A stretch of 19,779 nt of DNA from CAIOGI01 sp964561875. Lineage in GTDB: Bacteria; Patescibacteriota; Minisyncoccia; Phycocordibacterales; PALSA-1337. Within the stretch, counting starts at the first letter, position 1. Each line of letters opens with the position of its first letter. Shown here in pieces: positions 8,038 to 14,871 of this stretch. A model generated the notes under the pieces. That model saw only the letters and a program-made list of their open reading frames with translations, made no database searches and was not told the DNA's origin. Location: NCBI GenBank assembly GCA_964561875.1, contig CAZLQL010000011.1, positions 1-19,779 of the forward strand. Reading direction: 5' to 3'. The position numbers and the translations under genes were made by a program.

Positions 8038-8283
8038 TTACTGTTTCCTGAAACCCCCAAACTTCGGGGAAATCTTGAATACCACAACGTTTGTGACAAC
8101 GTTGTTGGTTGAAGGTTGTTCTGTACGAGCTTCCAACTTCTCCTGAACTCCAGACTCAGCTGGGGTAGAGGTGTTGGATTCTGCAGGAACATGCCCGTTA
8201 GAGCTAGTCCTGTTGATTGCCACAAGAAGGGAAAAAATTCCCACTACAATGAGAACAAAAAAACCGTATTTGATCGTCTTCAT
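8038..8283 (-). CDS. Small membrane-anchored protein, unknown function
   Basis: Not recognised. It has 81 residues: an N-terminal hydrophobic anchor (about 5-23, IKYGFFVLIVVGIFSLLVAI), then a Ser/Thr/Glu/Pro-rich linker and a short C-terminus (VVFKISPKFGGF). There is no lipobox Cys. It would sit in the cytoplasmic membrane with its tail outside. Its first residues (MKTIKY) resemble those of the downstream secreted protein (MKTTKF). The pair forms a two-gene minus-strand operon ending at the hairpins near 6800. Higher GC and a gene start lacking both SD and leaderless -10 spacing make it unlike the neighbours. A small real gene is likely but not certain. Confidence 0.6.
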   Translation of the reverse strand: MKTIKYGFFVLIVVGIFSLLVAINRTSSNGHVPAESNTSTPAESGVQEKLEARTEQPSTNNVVTNVVVFKISPKFGGFRKQ

Positions 8284-8437
8284 TTTTCTATGAGTTTAGC
8301 TCAATGTAAACACAAGCCACACGGCAAGTTTTAATTTAAAAGAGCTTTTGCGAAACACTATCATATTTATGATTAAATGTCAATGCTTTGCTTTTAATTA
8401 AATATAGGTTATAGTAGTCAAGCATTTATATACATTT

Positions 8438-8593
8438 ATGTCACAAATTCAACTTATACAACTAAAAAACAAGGAGACAGGTGAAGTATACTGGTCTCGT
8501 AAGAATAAGCGTAAAGTGGAGAGAAAGATTGAACTAAAGAAGTTCAGTAAAAAGCTCAGAAAACACGTTACTTTCAAGGAAGCAAAGAAATAA
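8438..8593 (+). CDS. rpmG: 50S ribosomal protein bL33
   Basis: A 51-residue large-subunit protein beginning MSQIQLIQLKNKETGEVYW. The core KNKRKVERKIELKKFSKKLRKH and the ending TFKEAKK match bL33. The four zinc-binding cysteines of the C+ form are absent, so this is a zinc-independent (C-) version, as in E. coli RpmG. A TATATA/TTATAT -10 (8426-8432) lies five to six bases before the ATG, giving a leaderless start. In many bacteria rpmG is followed by tRNA-Trp, secE and nusG; here tRNA-Trp is present but secE-nusG is not. Confidence 0.93.
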   Translation: MSQIQLIQLKNKETGEVYWSRKNKRKVERKIELKKFSKKLRKHVTFKEAKK

Positions 8594-8610
8594 CTTTTGC
8601 TAAAGTAGTA

Positions 8611-8642
8611 AAAAGAGGGTAGTATAAAAGGACCCTCTTTTT
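8611..8642 (+). terminator. Rho-independent terminator after rpmG
   Basis: Stem AAAAGAGGGT (8611-8620) / ACCCTCTTTT (8632-8641) with loop AGTATAAAAGG, running into a T-tract. It separates rpmG from tRNA-Trp, so the tRNA needs its own promoter or read-through. Confidence 0.85.
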
Positions 8643-8667
8643 ACATATATGTAGACATAAAAAGTGG

Positions 8668-8738
8668 GGGCGATTAGTTAAGTGGCATAACTACGGTCTC
8701 CAAAACCGTTGTCCGGGGTTCGATTCCTCGATCGCCCG
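8668..8738 (+). tRNA. tRNA-Trp (CCA)
   Basis: Acceptor GGGCGAT (8668-8674) pairs with ATCGCCC (8731-8737), discriminator G. The anticodon arm ACGGT-CTCCAAA-ACCGT gives anticodon CCA, with A36-A37-A38. The T-arm contains GGTTCGATTCC. CCA is not encoded. Anticodon CCA, together with TGA stops in genes such as the one ending at 19745, argues for the standard reading of TGA. Its 3' end is duplicated downstream (see the repeats at 8721 and 8840). Confidence 0.95.
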
Positions 8739-8751
8739 CAAAGTTTAAAAT
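8721..8751 (+). repeat. 31-bp direct repeat, copy 1 (tRNA-Trp 3' end plus flank)
   Basis: Runs from the T-loop of tRNA-Trp through the acceptor strand and 13 bases beyond the gene. It is identical to 8840-8870, 119 bases away. Degenerate similarity continues to GGAATCGA at 8764-8771 and 8884-8891, which is itself the reverse complement of the T-arm TCGATTCC. Identity to a tRNA 3' end is what integrase attachment sites look like. Confidence 0.85.
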
Positions 8752-8839
8752 TAGTAAATTATAAGGAATCGAAAGCCGGACTGAGCGAAGGCGAAGGAGG
8801 CTGGGTCGCGGGCGAGGCTAGCAAGCCGAGACCTGTGAC
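8752..8839. other. GC-rich insert between the tRNA-Trp 3'-end repeats
   Basis: The first bases are AT-rich, then about 70 bases (8764-8839) of strikingly GC-rich sequence in an AT-rich neighbourhood. It contains GCGAAGGCGAAGG-type purine repeats and GGCT-AGCA-AGCC, a short hairpin. No ORF or RNA gene is recognised. It could be a dispersed repeat, a remnant of an integrated element, or a structured small RNA. Confidence 0.5.
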
Positions 8840-8870
8840 CGATTCCTCGATCGCCCGCAAAGTTTAAAAT
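8840..8870 (+). repeat. 31-bp direct repeat, copy 2
   Basis: Exact second copy of 8721-8751 without the rest of the tRNA gene. The pair brackets the GC-rich insert like an attL/attR pair of a very small element or a partial tandem duplication. From 8594 to 8977 there is no protein gene; the stretch holds a terminator, tRNA-Trp, these repeats and a minus-strand terminator. Confidence 0.85.
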
Positions 8871-8922
8871 AAATAGTAGAACTGGAATCGAACAGATTTA
8901 TTTTTTTATATATAATATCATG

Positions 8923-8950
8923 AAAAACCCCGCAACTAAAAGCTGCGGGG
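8923..8950 (-). terminator. Rho-independent terminator of the hydrolase gene
   Basis: CCCCGCA (8928-8934) and TGCGGGG (8944-8950) form a 7-bp GC stem. Read on the minus strand it is followed by TTTTTC, a proper U-tract, and lies about 30 bases beyond the hydrolase stop codon. Confidence 0.85.
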
Positions 8951-8977
8951 CAATGAGAGGGAAATAGGAGACCTAGA

Positions 8978-9760
8978 TCACCTCTTTGTCCAATTTATAA
9001 TCTTTCTCGAAACAAGTCTTTCGATTTCATTGCGAGAGTTTTGGTGTACATGTGGGTAATGTCCACCACAAGATAGTGTGACCGTCTCGGTATCGTGATA
9101 GCGACTAACTGCTTTGTTTGCTCGCATACCGATAACTGGATCGTCGGAAGTATTTATTACAACCGAGTTAAAACTCAATGTTCTAAGTGATGGAACCCAG
9201 TAACCGAAGGCTCCACCGATGCCAAGTGCTAATCTTGGCGAATCAGGCGAAAAAGTCATACCATTTCCTGATGCAAAATACCTCGCATCAGAATCTGCTA
9301 GTGGAACATTTTTATTTGTAATTAGTCCCACTATATAACTCCACCTCAGGTTTCTGGCAACTGTCTTGAGGGGTAACCAAACACCTCTTTGTGGTGAGGG
9401 ACATATTGCTATGAACCCCAATACCTTTTCTGGTATTGTCATAATTGCTTTTAGTCCCGCAATACAACCAAGAGAGTGTGATACTATCAATAGCCTTTCA
9501 TTATCACAATGATTGCATACAAAATCTCGCAATCCCAATGTGAAGCTATTAATATCTCGTCTATTTTTATCAGGATCATTTTTGTATACAGTGACATTAT
9601 GACCATCTTTCCTGAGATTATTGCTCAAAAAATCCCATTCACTTCCATCTCCACATAAACCGGAGATGAAAAGGATGTTTAGTCTTTTGGTAGGAGTCCT
9701 TATTTTATAGGCTCCTTCAGTTTTGCTGTATTGTTTTGTGTAAGTATCTGTTGTTGTCAA
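8978..9760 (-). CDS. Alpha/beta-hydrolase of unknown substrate
   Basis: 260 residues from a TTG at 9760. I choose this start because a GGAGG SD lies six bases upstream (9767-9771). A longer open frame to 9820 begins on the TTG of the -35 hexamer itself and cannot be translated from this promoter. The fold shows LNILFISGLCGDG (first strand and oxyanion turn) and the nucleophile elbow IVSHSLG with Ser at about 96; the first Gly of GxSxG is replaced by Ser. It also shows VINTSDDPVIG (acid, about 206-207) and CGGHYPHVH (His about 234). It resembles soluble serine esterase/lipase-like or RBBP9-like proteins; the substrate cannot be inferred. It has its own promoter directly after miaA and its own terminator. 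Confidence 0.85.
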   Translation of the reverse strand: MTTTDTYTKQYSKTEGAYKIRTPTKRLNILFISGLCGDGSEWDFLSNNLRKDGHNVTVYKNDPDKNRRDINSFTLGLRDFVCNHCDNERLLIVSHSLGCIAGLKAIMTIPEKVLGFIAICPSPQRGVWLPLKTVARNLRWSYIVGLITNKNVPLADSDARYFASGNGMTFSPDSPRLALGIGGAFGYWVPSLRTLSFNSVVINTSDDPVIGMRANKAVSRYHDTETVTLSCGGHYPHVHQNSRNEIERLVSRKIINWTKR

Positions 9761-9778
9761 AACACACCTCCATGTGTT
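9761..9778 (-). promoter_or_regulatory. SD-presenting hairpin before the hydrolase start
   Basis: On the minus strand AACACA-TGGAGG-TGTGTT forms a perfect 6-bp stem with a six-base loop that contains the SD GGAGG. The TTG start follows immediately. The loop is identical to that of the hairpin at 19101-19118 while the stem is different, so base pairing, not sequence, is what is shared. Confidence 0.55.
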
Positions 9779-9791
9779 AGTTTCCAAAATA

Positions 9792-9820
9792 ACAATACAA
9801 TTTATAATTATTTTTGTCAA
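9792..9820 (-). promoter_or_regulatory. Sigma70-type promoter of the hydrolase gene
   Basis: On the minus strand: perfect TTGACA (9815-9820), 17-base spacer, TATTGT (9792-9797, two mismatches). The -35 begins one base after the miaA stop codon. Transcription would start near 9785 and give a leader of about 25 bases, nearly all of it the SD hairpin. Confidence 0.7.
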
Positions 9821-9821
9821 A

Positions 9822-10721
9822 CTAGCTATTTAAAAATTTGTTCACACTATTTTTGATCTCCAAAATGTCTTTAGGCTCAAACCAAGTTATTCTTTTATCT
9901 CTTTTAAACCAAGTCATCTGTCTTTTTGCATAATGCCATATTTCTGTTTTAAGTTTTTCCTTCATTTCTTCAAAAATGATCTCTTTTTTCAAGTATCTTG
10001 CAATATACCTGTATTCAAGTCCTAGTTCCTCCATTCTTTCAAAAGATAATCCATTTTTATATAGATTTTCAACTTCATTTATCATACCTTGATCGATTCT
10101 TTTCTCTAATCTTTTATTTATTCTTTCTTTTAATTCCTCACTATCTATTTTCAAACCTATAAATAATGGATTGTATTTATTTTCACCATGACTTATATCT
10201 GGTACCTTTCCGATTTGTTTAGAGATCTCAATAGCCCTAATAAGCTTTATTTTATTATTTTTATCTATTTTATTTGCAAAACCCAAATCAAGTTTCGATA
10301 ATATTTCATATAATTCTTGAGTGCTCTTACCTTCAAGTTGTTTTCTCAAGACCTCATCAGGACTTACTTCGGGTAAAGAAATATTATCTATTAAATTTTG
10401 AATATAAAATCCAGTACCTCCACAAACTATAGGTATTTTTCCATTATTATGAATAGTTAAAATTGCTTGTTCTGCTAGATTTTTGAAATCTACTACGTTA
10501 AATTTATCGCTTGGTTGTACTACATCTAAGAGATAGTGTTTTACACCAAGCATCTCTTTTTCTGTAATCTTACCAGTCCCTATATCAAGACCTGTATAGA
10601 CTTGTCTTGAATCAGCAGATATTATCTCTCCATTTATCTCCTTTGCTATATTTACTGCCAAATCACTCTTTCCAACAGCAGTGGGGCCTAATATGACTAT
10701 AACCTTTGTATTTTTTTTCAT
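9822..10721 (-). CDS. miaA: tRNA dimethylallyltransferase MiaA
   Basis: Transfers the dimethylallyl group from DMAPP to N6 of A37 in tRNAs reading UNN codons. The 299-residue, full-length protein has P-loop GPTAVGKS (12-19), ISADSRQVYTGLDIGTGK, HYLLDVVQPSDKFNVVDF, VCGGTGFYIQNLID and the C-terminal RYIARYLK and YAKRQMTWFKRD. Substrates need A36-A37-A38, and all three tRNAs in this window (Tyr-GTA, Trp-CCA, Leu-CAA) have it. The start codon overlaps by ATGA with the frame-corrected end of the LAGLIDADG gene upstream, so translation may be coupled, and transcription may come from the tRNA-Leu promoter. Other AT-rich -10-like hexamers upstream (TATAAT about 23 bases before the ATG) are possible. 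Confidence 0.97.
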   Translation of the reverse strand: MKKNTKVIVILGPTAVGKSDLAVNIAKEINGEIISADSRQVYTGLDIGTGKITEKEMLGVKHYLLDVVQPSDKFNVVDFKNLAEQAILTIHNNGKIPIVCGGTGFYIQNLIDNISLPEVSPDEVLRKQLEGKSTQELYEILSKLDLGFANKIDKNNKIKLIRAIEISKQIGKVPDISHGENKYNPLFIGLKIDSEELKERINKRLEKRIDQGMINEVENLYKNGLSFERMEELGLEYRYIARYLKKEIIFEEMKEKLKTEIWHYAKRQMTWFKRDKRITWFEPKDILEIKNSVNKFLNS

Positions 10722-11399
10722 TTATTTATAAACTTATAATAAATATTATATTTACGTTTTAAATATGGAATTTTGTTTGAATAATAGATTTTAGAAAGTA
10801 GTAACAGCGAATTTTTTTTTACCAAATTTAATTATATACATCGGGTTCTTTATCTTCTCTGTTGTTTTACTTTTATGAATTGAACCTCTTATACCTAAAT
10901 TATTAATTATCATCTTATTTAACCATTCAATATGATCTTTACTTGCTGAAATAAATCTTACAAATAATCTATTATATACATATTTTTTATTCTTGAAAGT
11001 ATTATATTTATCAATATATGTAGTAATTGAACCATCACCATCAAGGTGTCCTCTTAAAAAATCTATAAAAAATCTTTTTGGAATCTTTATAGATTTTAAA
11101 ATAAAAGTTTTATTTGGTTTAATTCCAATTCTATAAAAATATCTATATAAAATTTTATCACAAAATTGCACTCTGTGAGATATTTTACCACTCCCATTTT
11201 TTACATTACCGATTTTGTTATTAATTAACATGATTTTCTTAAATTCATATATCAGTTCAATATCTTTTGATGAGAATATTATATGTCTACCATCTGATGA
11301 TAATGACCCATCAGTCACAATTAACCCAATTACATAGTAAAAAGAACCCAGTCTTCTAAGTTTGTTAAGTTTCTCTTTTAAATTGAATAAGAAATTTAG
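10718..11399 (-). CDS. LAGLIDADG homing endonuclease fused to tRNA-Leu, frameshifted at A9
   Basis: A site-specific DNA endonuclease of the two-motif monomeric LAGLIDADG type. Motif 1 is YVIGLIVTDGSLS and motif 2 is FLRGHLDGDGSI, about 90 residues apart, with a spacing and size typical of LAGLIDADG_3-like proteins. The frame has no ATG, GTG or TTG between the tRNA 3' end and motif 1. It is open back through the tRNA to an ATG at 11486 that overlaps the tRNA 5' end, so translation start is unexplained (a CTG at 11351 is possible). The frame as read stops at 10791 just after FGKKKF. Removing one A from the nine-A tract (10812-10820) restores a family-like ending, NSLLLLSKIYYSNKIPYLKR, and moves the stop to 10718, in ATGA overlap with miaA. 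It is either a recent pseudogene, a slippage-expressed gene or a sequencing error. Confidence 0.75.
10812..10820 (-). other. A9 homopolymer at the frameshift point
   Basis: Nine adenines on the coding (minus) strand of the LAGLIDADG gene, preceded by GGT and followed by TTCGCTG. One base fewer, or two more, joins the two halves of the protein. Such tracts are classic sites of RNA polymerase slippage and of sequencing indels. Confidence 0.8.
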
Positions 11400-11400
11400 G

Positions 11401-11484
11401 TGCCAGAGGTGGGACTCGAACCCACAAGAAGTTACCTTCACACGATTTTGAGTCGTGCGCGTAGACCAATTCCGCCACTCTGGC
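11401..11484 (-). tRNA. tRNA-Leu (CAA)
   Basis: Acceptor GCCAGAG (11484-11478) pairs with CTCTGGC (11408-11402), discriminator A. The anticodon arm CACGA-CTCAAAA-TCGTG gives anticodon CAA with A36-A37-A38. The variable arm is long (GAAG-GTAA-CTTC) and the T-arm is GTGGG-TTCGAGT-CCCAC. CCA is not encoded (CCT follows). It is divergent from parB across 84 bases. The LAGLIDADG frame continues directly from its 3' end. Confidence 0.95.
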
Positions 11485-11552
11485 ATATATAGATACAAGT
11501 CTACTAAATTTTCATATAAAATCAAACTATTCTTCCATTATCAAAAATCAAA

Positions 11553-11561
11553 TGATAAAAT
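11553..11561 (+). promoter_or_regulatory. Extended -10 promoter of parB, leaderless
   Basis: TGATAAAAT, an extended -10 with one mismatch, is followed by seven bases and the ATG at 11569. No SD is present. The same hexamer and spacing occur before the CxxC gene and dprA. Confidence 0.65.
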
Positions 11562-11568
11562 AGATTTC

Positions 11569-12558
11569 ATGACACAATCACATTATTTTGGCGATTCAAT
11601 ATTTTGGATAGAAACAGAAAAGATAAAGCCAAACCCATATCAACCAAGAAGAGAGTTTGAAGAGGCAAGACTTCGAGATCTTGCTGACTCAATACGTATG
11701 TACGGAATACTACAACCACTTGTAGTTACTAGAAAAGAAGTAGTAAAACACGACGGTGGTATGGTGGTTGAATATGAACTCATATCTGGTGAAAGACGTC
11801 TTCGTGCCTCAAAGATTGCTGGCTTAGCTACTGTGCCTGCACTTATAAGAAATGGTCATGAAGATGCTAAGGTTAAACTAGAATTGGCAATTATCGAGAA
11901 CCTTCAAAGAGAGGATATAAATTCTGTTGAGAGAGCTAGAGCCTTCAATAGGCTTATAGAAGAGTTTGCTATGACACACCAACAGATAGCAACAAAAGTT
12001 GGAAAAAGTAGGGAATATGTTTCAAATACCCTGCGTATCCTTGCTTTACCTGATGAAATTTTAAATGCGTTATCAGACGGTAGGATATCAGAAGGACATA
12101 CTAGACCACTTCTAGCACTTACTAGTAGAAAAGAAGAACAACAAACACTTTTTAGAGAGATCATATTAAAAAAGATGAGTGTTCGTGATGCAGAGTCCAT
12201 AGCAAGAAAGATTGCCACAGAAAGAGCTAGGAAGAAAACATGGTCAAGTGATCCAGAGATTGTAGAAATGGAAAAGAAGCTAAATGAATCACTTGGAACT
12301 AGAGTAAGTATAAATACTCGTGATCATGGAAATGGTGGAAGAATCACTATAGATTTCTTTAGCCCAGAAGATATAAAGGTTATTTTGGAAAAACTCTCAT
12401 CTTCAGATGTTGTGGAGAGGGTTAAAGCAAACCCTGCACCAAACATTCCCGCAGTTGAAATCGACCCCAATGAAAGACCGGTTGATGATAGACCTTTCAA
12501 AGAAGTTGTTAAAGATGAAAACGAAGAAATATACTCTATAAAAGATTTTGTAGTATAA
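11569..12558 (+). CDS. parB: ParB/Spo0J-type chromosome partition protein
   Basis: A centromere-binding CTPase that loads at parS and helps segregate the chromosome. From the ATG at 11569 it has 329 residues; the longer open frame from 11455 runs through the antisense of tRNA-Leu and is excluded. The N-terminal CTPase domain has IKPNPYQPRREF, the LISGERRLRASKIAG box and ENLQREDINSVERA. The helix-turn-helix region follows (MTHQQIATKVGKSREYVSNTLR). A linker leads to a C-terminal segment with EEIYSIKDFVV. No parA lies adjacent and I found no 16-bp parS-like palindrome in the window. It converges on topA. Confidence 0.95.
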   Translation: MTQSHYFGDSIFWIETEKIKPNPYQPRREFEEARLRDLADSIRMYGILQPLVVTRKEVVKHDGGMVVEYELISGERRLRASKIAGLATVPALIRNGHEDAKVKLELAIIENLQREDINSVERARAFNRLIEEFAMTHQQIATKVGKSREYVSNTLRILALPDEILNALSDGRISEGHTRPLLALTSRKEEQQTLFREIILKKMSVRDAESIARKIATERARKKTWSSDPEIVEMEKKLNESLGTRVSINTRDHGNGGRITIDFFSPEDIKVILEKLSSSDVVERVKANPAPNIPAVEIDPNERPVDDRPFKEVVKDENEEIYSIKDFVV

Positions 12559-12643
12559 AATAGCTTAAATTATATACTCCGACTTAAATTATTTGTATAT
12601 ACTATTTATATAATCTTTCCTTCACTAATCTATTATTTTTAAC

Positions 12644-14863
12644 TTATTCTTTTTTCGGAGACTTTTTAAATCTAAATCCACCTTTTCTAACAGGTTTTGG
12701 TTGGCTAAATATTTCTATACCTCTATCTAGTGTTATATCGTATGGATTATCAGTACCTTTTAGTGATCTAAAATCTCCATCACAAACTACATATGGTCCG
12801 AATCTTCCGACATTTGCAGATATTTCCTTTTGATTTGTAGGATTTATTCCCAACACTCTAGGAAGGCTAAGATACTTTAAAGCATCAGTTACTGTAACTT
12901 TTGTTATATCCATAGTTTTTGGTATAGATGCCATGCGTGGCTTCTCTACGACAGGATCTGTTTTCTTTCTTCTACCTTTTTGTTTCGATGCTTTTTCACC
13001 GAGTTGTACATATGGTCCAAATCTTCCAATGAGTACATATATAGGTAGGTTAGTCTTTGGGTCATGGCCTATTGGTTCATCCTTCTTTATCTCAGTACCA
13101 TCTATTGTCAATGCTCCATCACAATCAGGATATGTTGAGCAAGAAAGGAATTTTCCACCACGACCTAGTTTTATAACCATAGGACTAGTACATTTTGGAC
13201 ATTTATATTTTGAATCAGCATCTCCAAGATTTGTGATTTTTGCTTCCTTTTCTTTTTCTTTAACTTCTTTTGCAAGAGGTAAGTATATCTTTTTTAATGT
13301 GGCAACATATTCTTTTGTTCCATTTGCTATGTCATCGAGAGAATCTTCCATCTCTGCAGTGAAAGAATCGTTTATATAGTGCATAAAGTTAGCTTCAAGA
13401 AAACTTGAAACAACATCGCCAGTATCTGTTGGTTTTATGCTCTTATTTTCTTTTTCAACATAACCACGATCCTCTATTGTTTTTATTATACTTGCATAAG
13501 TAGAAGGACGACCTATACCTCTTTTTTCCAATTCCTTCACGAGTCCTGCTTCTGTATATCTTGGTGGCGGTTCAGTCTTCTTTTCATCACTAAATATATT
13601 TATAAGTGTAAGAGGATCACCTTTTTGAAGTTTTGGTAATTCTATATCATCACCTTTACCTTCTTCATCTGCCAAAAGCCAACCAGGGAATAGGGTTCTA
13701 GATCCATTTGCATGGAAGTTTGGAATGTCATTTGAATCAATATTTGCTATAACTTTTGTTCTAAGTATCTCCGCATCTGTCATTTGTGAAGCAACTGTGC
13801 GTTTCCATATAAGCTCATATAGCTTTTTTTGTTCTGGATTTATTCCAGCAGATAAGACACTTACATGTGATGGTCTTATAGCCTCATGTGCTTCTTGAGC
13901 ATTTTTGCTCTTTGCGCTGTATGTTCTAAATGATAAATATTCTTTACCATATTTTCTTTCTATGACCGAAGCTATTTCACCCAAAGCTTGTTTCGATAGA
14001 TTTGTACTATCTGTACGCATATATGTTATATGTCCTGCCTCATATAGCTTTTGTGCGATCATCATAGTACGTGAAGGTGCAAAACCGAGACGTGAGCTCG
14101 CCGCCTGTTGAAGTGTAGATGTTATAAAAGGTGCACGCGGTTTCTTCTTTTCTTTATTTTCTTCTGTATCTACTACGATCCATCTTCCACTTTGACCTTT
14201 ACTGATTACATTTTCCATCACTTTCTTGTCTGTAGGTTCTTCTACGCACAAAACCTCGAGGTTCTCACCCTTTTTTGTTTTTATATTTGCTTTTATTACC
14301 CAGTATGGATGTGAGATGAAAGAGCGTATTTCGCGCTCACGCTCCATGACGATGCGTAGAGCGGGGGATTGTACACGACCAGCAGATAGTCCGTAACGTA
14401 CTTTTTTCCATATAAGTCCAGATAGATCATAACCAACTAGTCTATCTAGTACTCTACGAGCTTCTTGGGCAATACGAAGATTTTGATCAATCTTTCTTGG
14501 ATTTTCCATTGCTTCTGTTACTGCTTCTTTTGTGATTTCATGGAAAACAACTCTTTTTGGATTCTTGAGTTTTGTGGCTTCTGCTATATGCCAAGCAATA
14601 GCTTCACCTTCACGGTCGGGGTCGGTTGCTAGTATTACTTCATCAGCTTTATCTGCTAATTCTTTTATTTCTGCAACAACTCTCTCTTTTCCTGGAGAAA
14701 TCTCATAATGGGGAATAAAGCCACCTTGTATATCGATAGCTTTTTTATTACTTTTTGGTAAATCTCTTATATGACCAACTGATGCTTTTACTGTGTACTT
14801 ACCATCTAGATATTTTGAAATTGTTTTTGCTTTTGCAGGGGATTCAACTATAAGTAGTTTCAT
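12644..14863 (-). CDS. topA: DNA topoisomerase I (type IA)
   Basis: Relaxes negative supercoils. From the ATG at 14863 the protein has 739 residues and starts MKLLIVESPAKAKTI, as is usual; a GTG four codons upstream lies inside a palindrome and is less likely. The TOPRIM domain has VESPAKAKT, VGHIRDLP and ATDPDREGEA (81-88). The active site is HITYMRTDSTNL with catalytic Tyr281 and Arg283. GLVKELEKRGIGRPSTYASI is present. After the core there is one four-cysteine zinc ribbon (CPKCTSPM...CSTYPDC) and two RFGPYV-type C-terminal repeats, then a Lys-rich tail. A single zinc ribbon rather than the three of E. coli is common in small-genome bacteria. Convergent with parB across 85 AT-rich bases with no clear terminator. 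Confidence 0.97.
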   Translation of the reverse strand: MKLLIVESPAKAKTISKYLDGKYTVKASVGHIRDLPKSNKKAIDIQGGFIPHYEISPGKERVVAEIKELADKADEVILATDPDREGEAIAWHIAEATKLKNPKRVVFHEITKEAVTEAMENPRKIDQNLRIAQEARRVLDRLVGYDLSGLIWKKVRYGLSAGRVQSPALRIVMEREREIRSFISHPYWVIKANIKTKKGENLEVLCVEEPTDKKVMENVISKGQSGRWIVVDTEENKEKKKPRAPFITSTLQQAASSRLGFAPSRTMMIAQKLYEAGHITYMRTDSTNLSKQALGEIASVIERKYGKEYLSFRTYSAKSKNAQEAHEAIRPSHVSVLSAGINPEQKKLYELIWKRTVASQMTDAEILRTKVIANIDSNDIPNFHANGSRTLFPGWLLADEEGKGDDIELPKLQKGDPLTLINIFSDEKKTEPPPRYTEAGLVKELEKRGIGRPSTYASIIKTIEDRGYVEKENKSIKPTDTGDVVSSFLEANFMHYINDSFTAEMEDSLDDIANGTKEYVATLKKIYLPLAKEVKEKEKEAKITNLGDADSKYKCPKCTSPMVIKLGRGGKFLSCSTYPDCDGALTIDGTEIKKDEPIGHDPKTNLPIYVLIGRFGPYVQLGEKASKQKGRRKKTDPVVEKPRMASIPKTMDITKVTVTDALKYLSLPRVLGINPTNQKEISANVGRFGPYVVCDGDFRSLKGTDNPYDITLDRGIEIFSQPKPVRKGGFRFKKSPKKE

Positions 14864-14871
14864 TTTGTTTT

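Noticed and set aside
9761..9820. Upstream extension of the hydrolase to a TTG at 9820
   Set aside because: That TTG is part of the TTGACA -35 hexamer, so it would not be in the transcript; the SD points to 9760.
11455..11568. N-terminal extension of ParB
   Set aside because: It is the antisense translation of tRNA-Leu and the intergenic region; the ATG at 11569 with its leaderless -10 begins the conserved ParB N-terminus.
11569..12643. parS site near parB
   Set aside because: I looked for a GTTTCACGTGAAAC-like palindrome and found none in the window.
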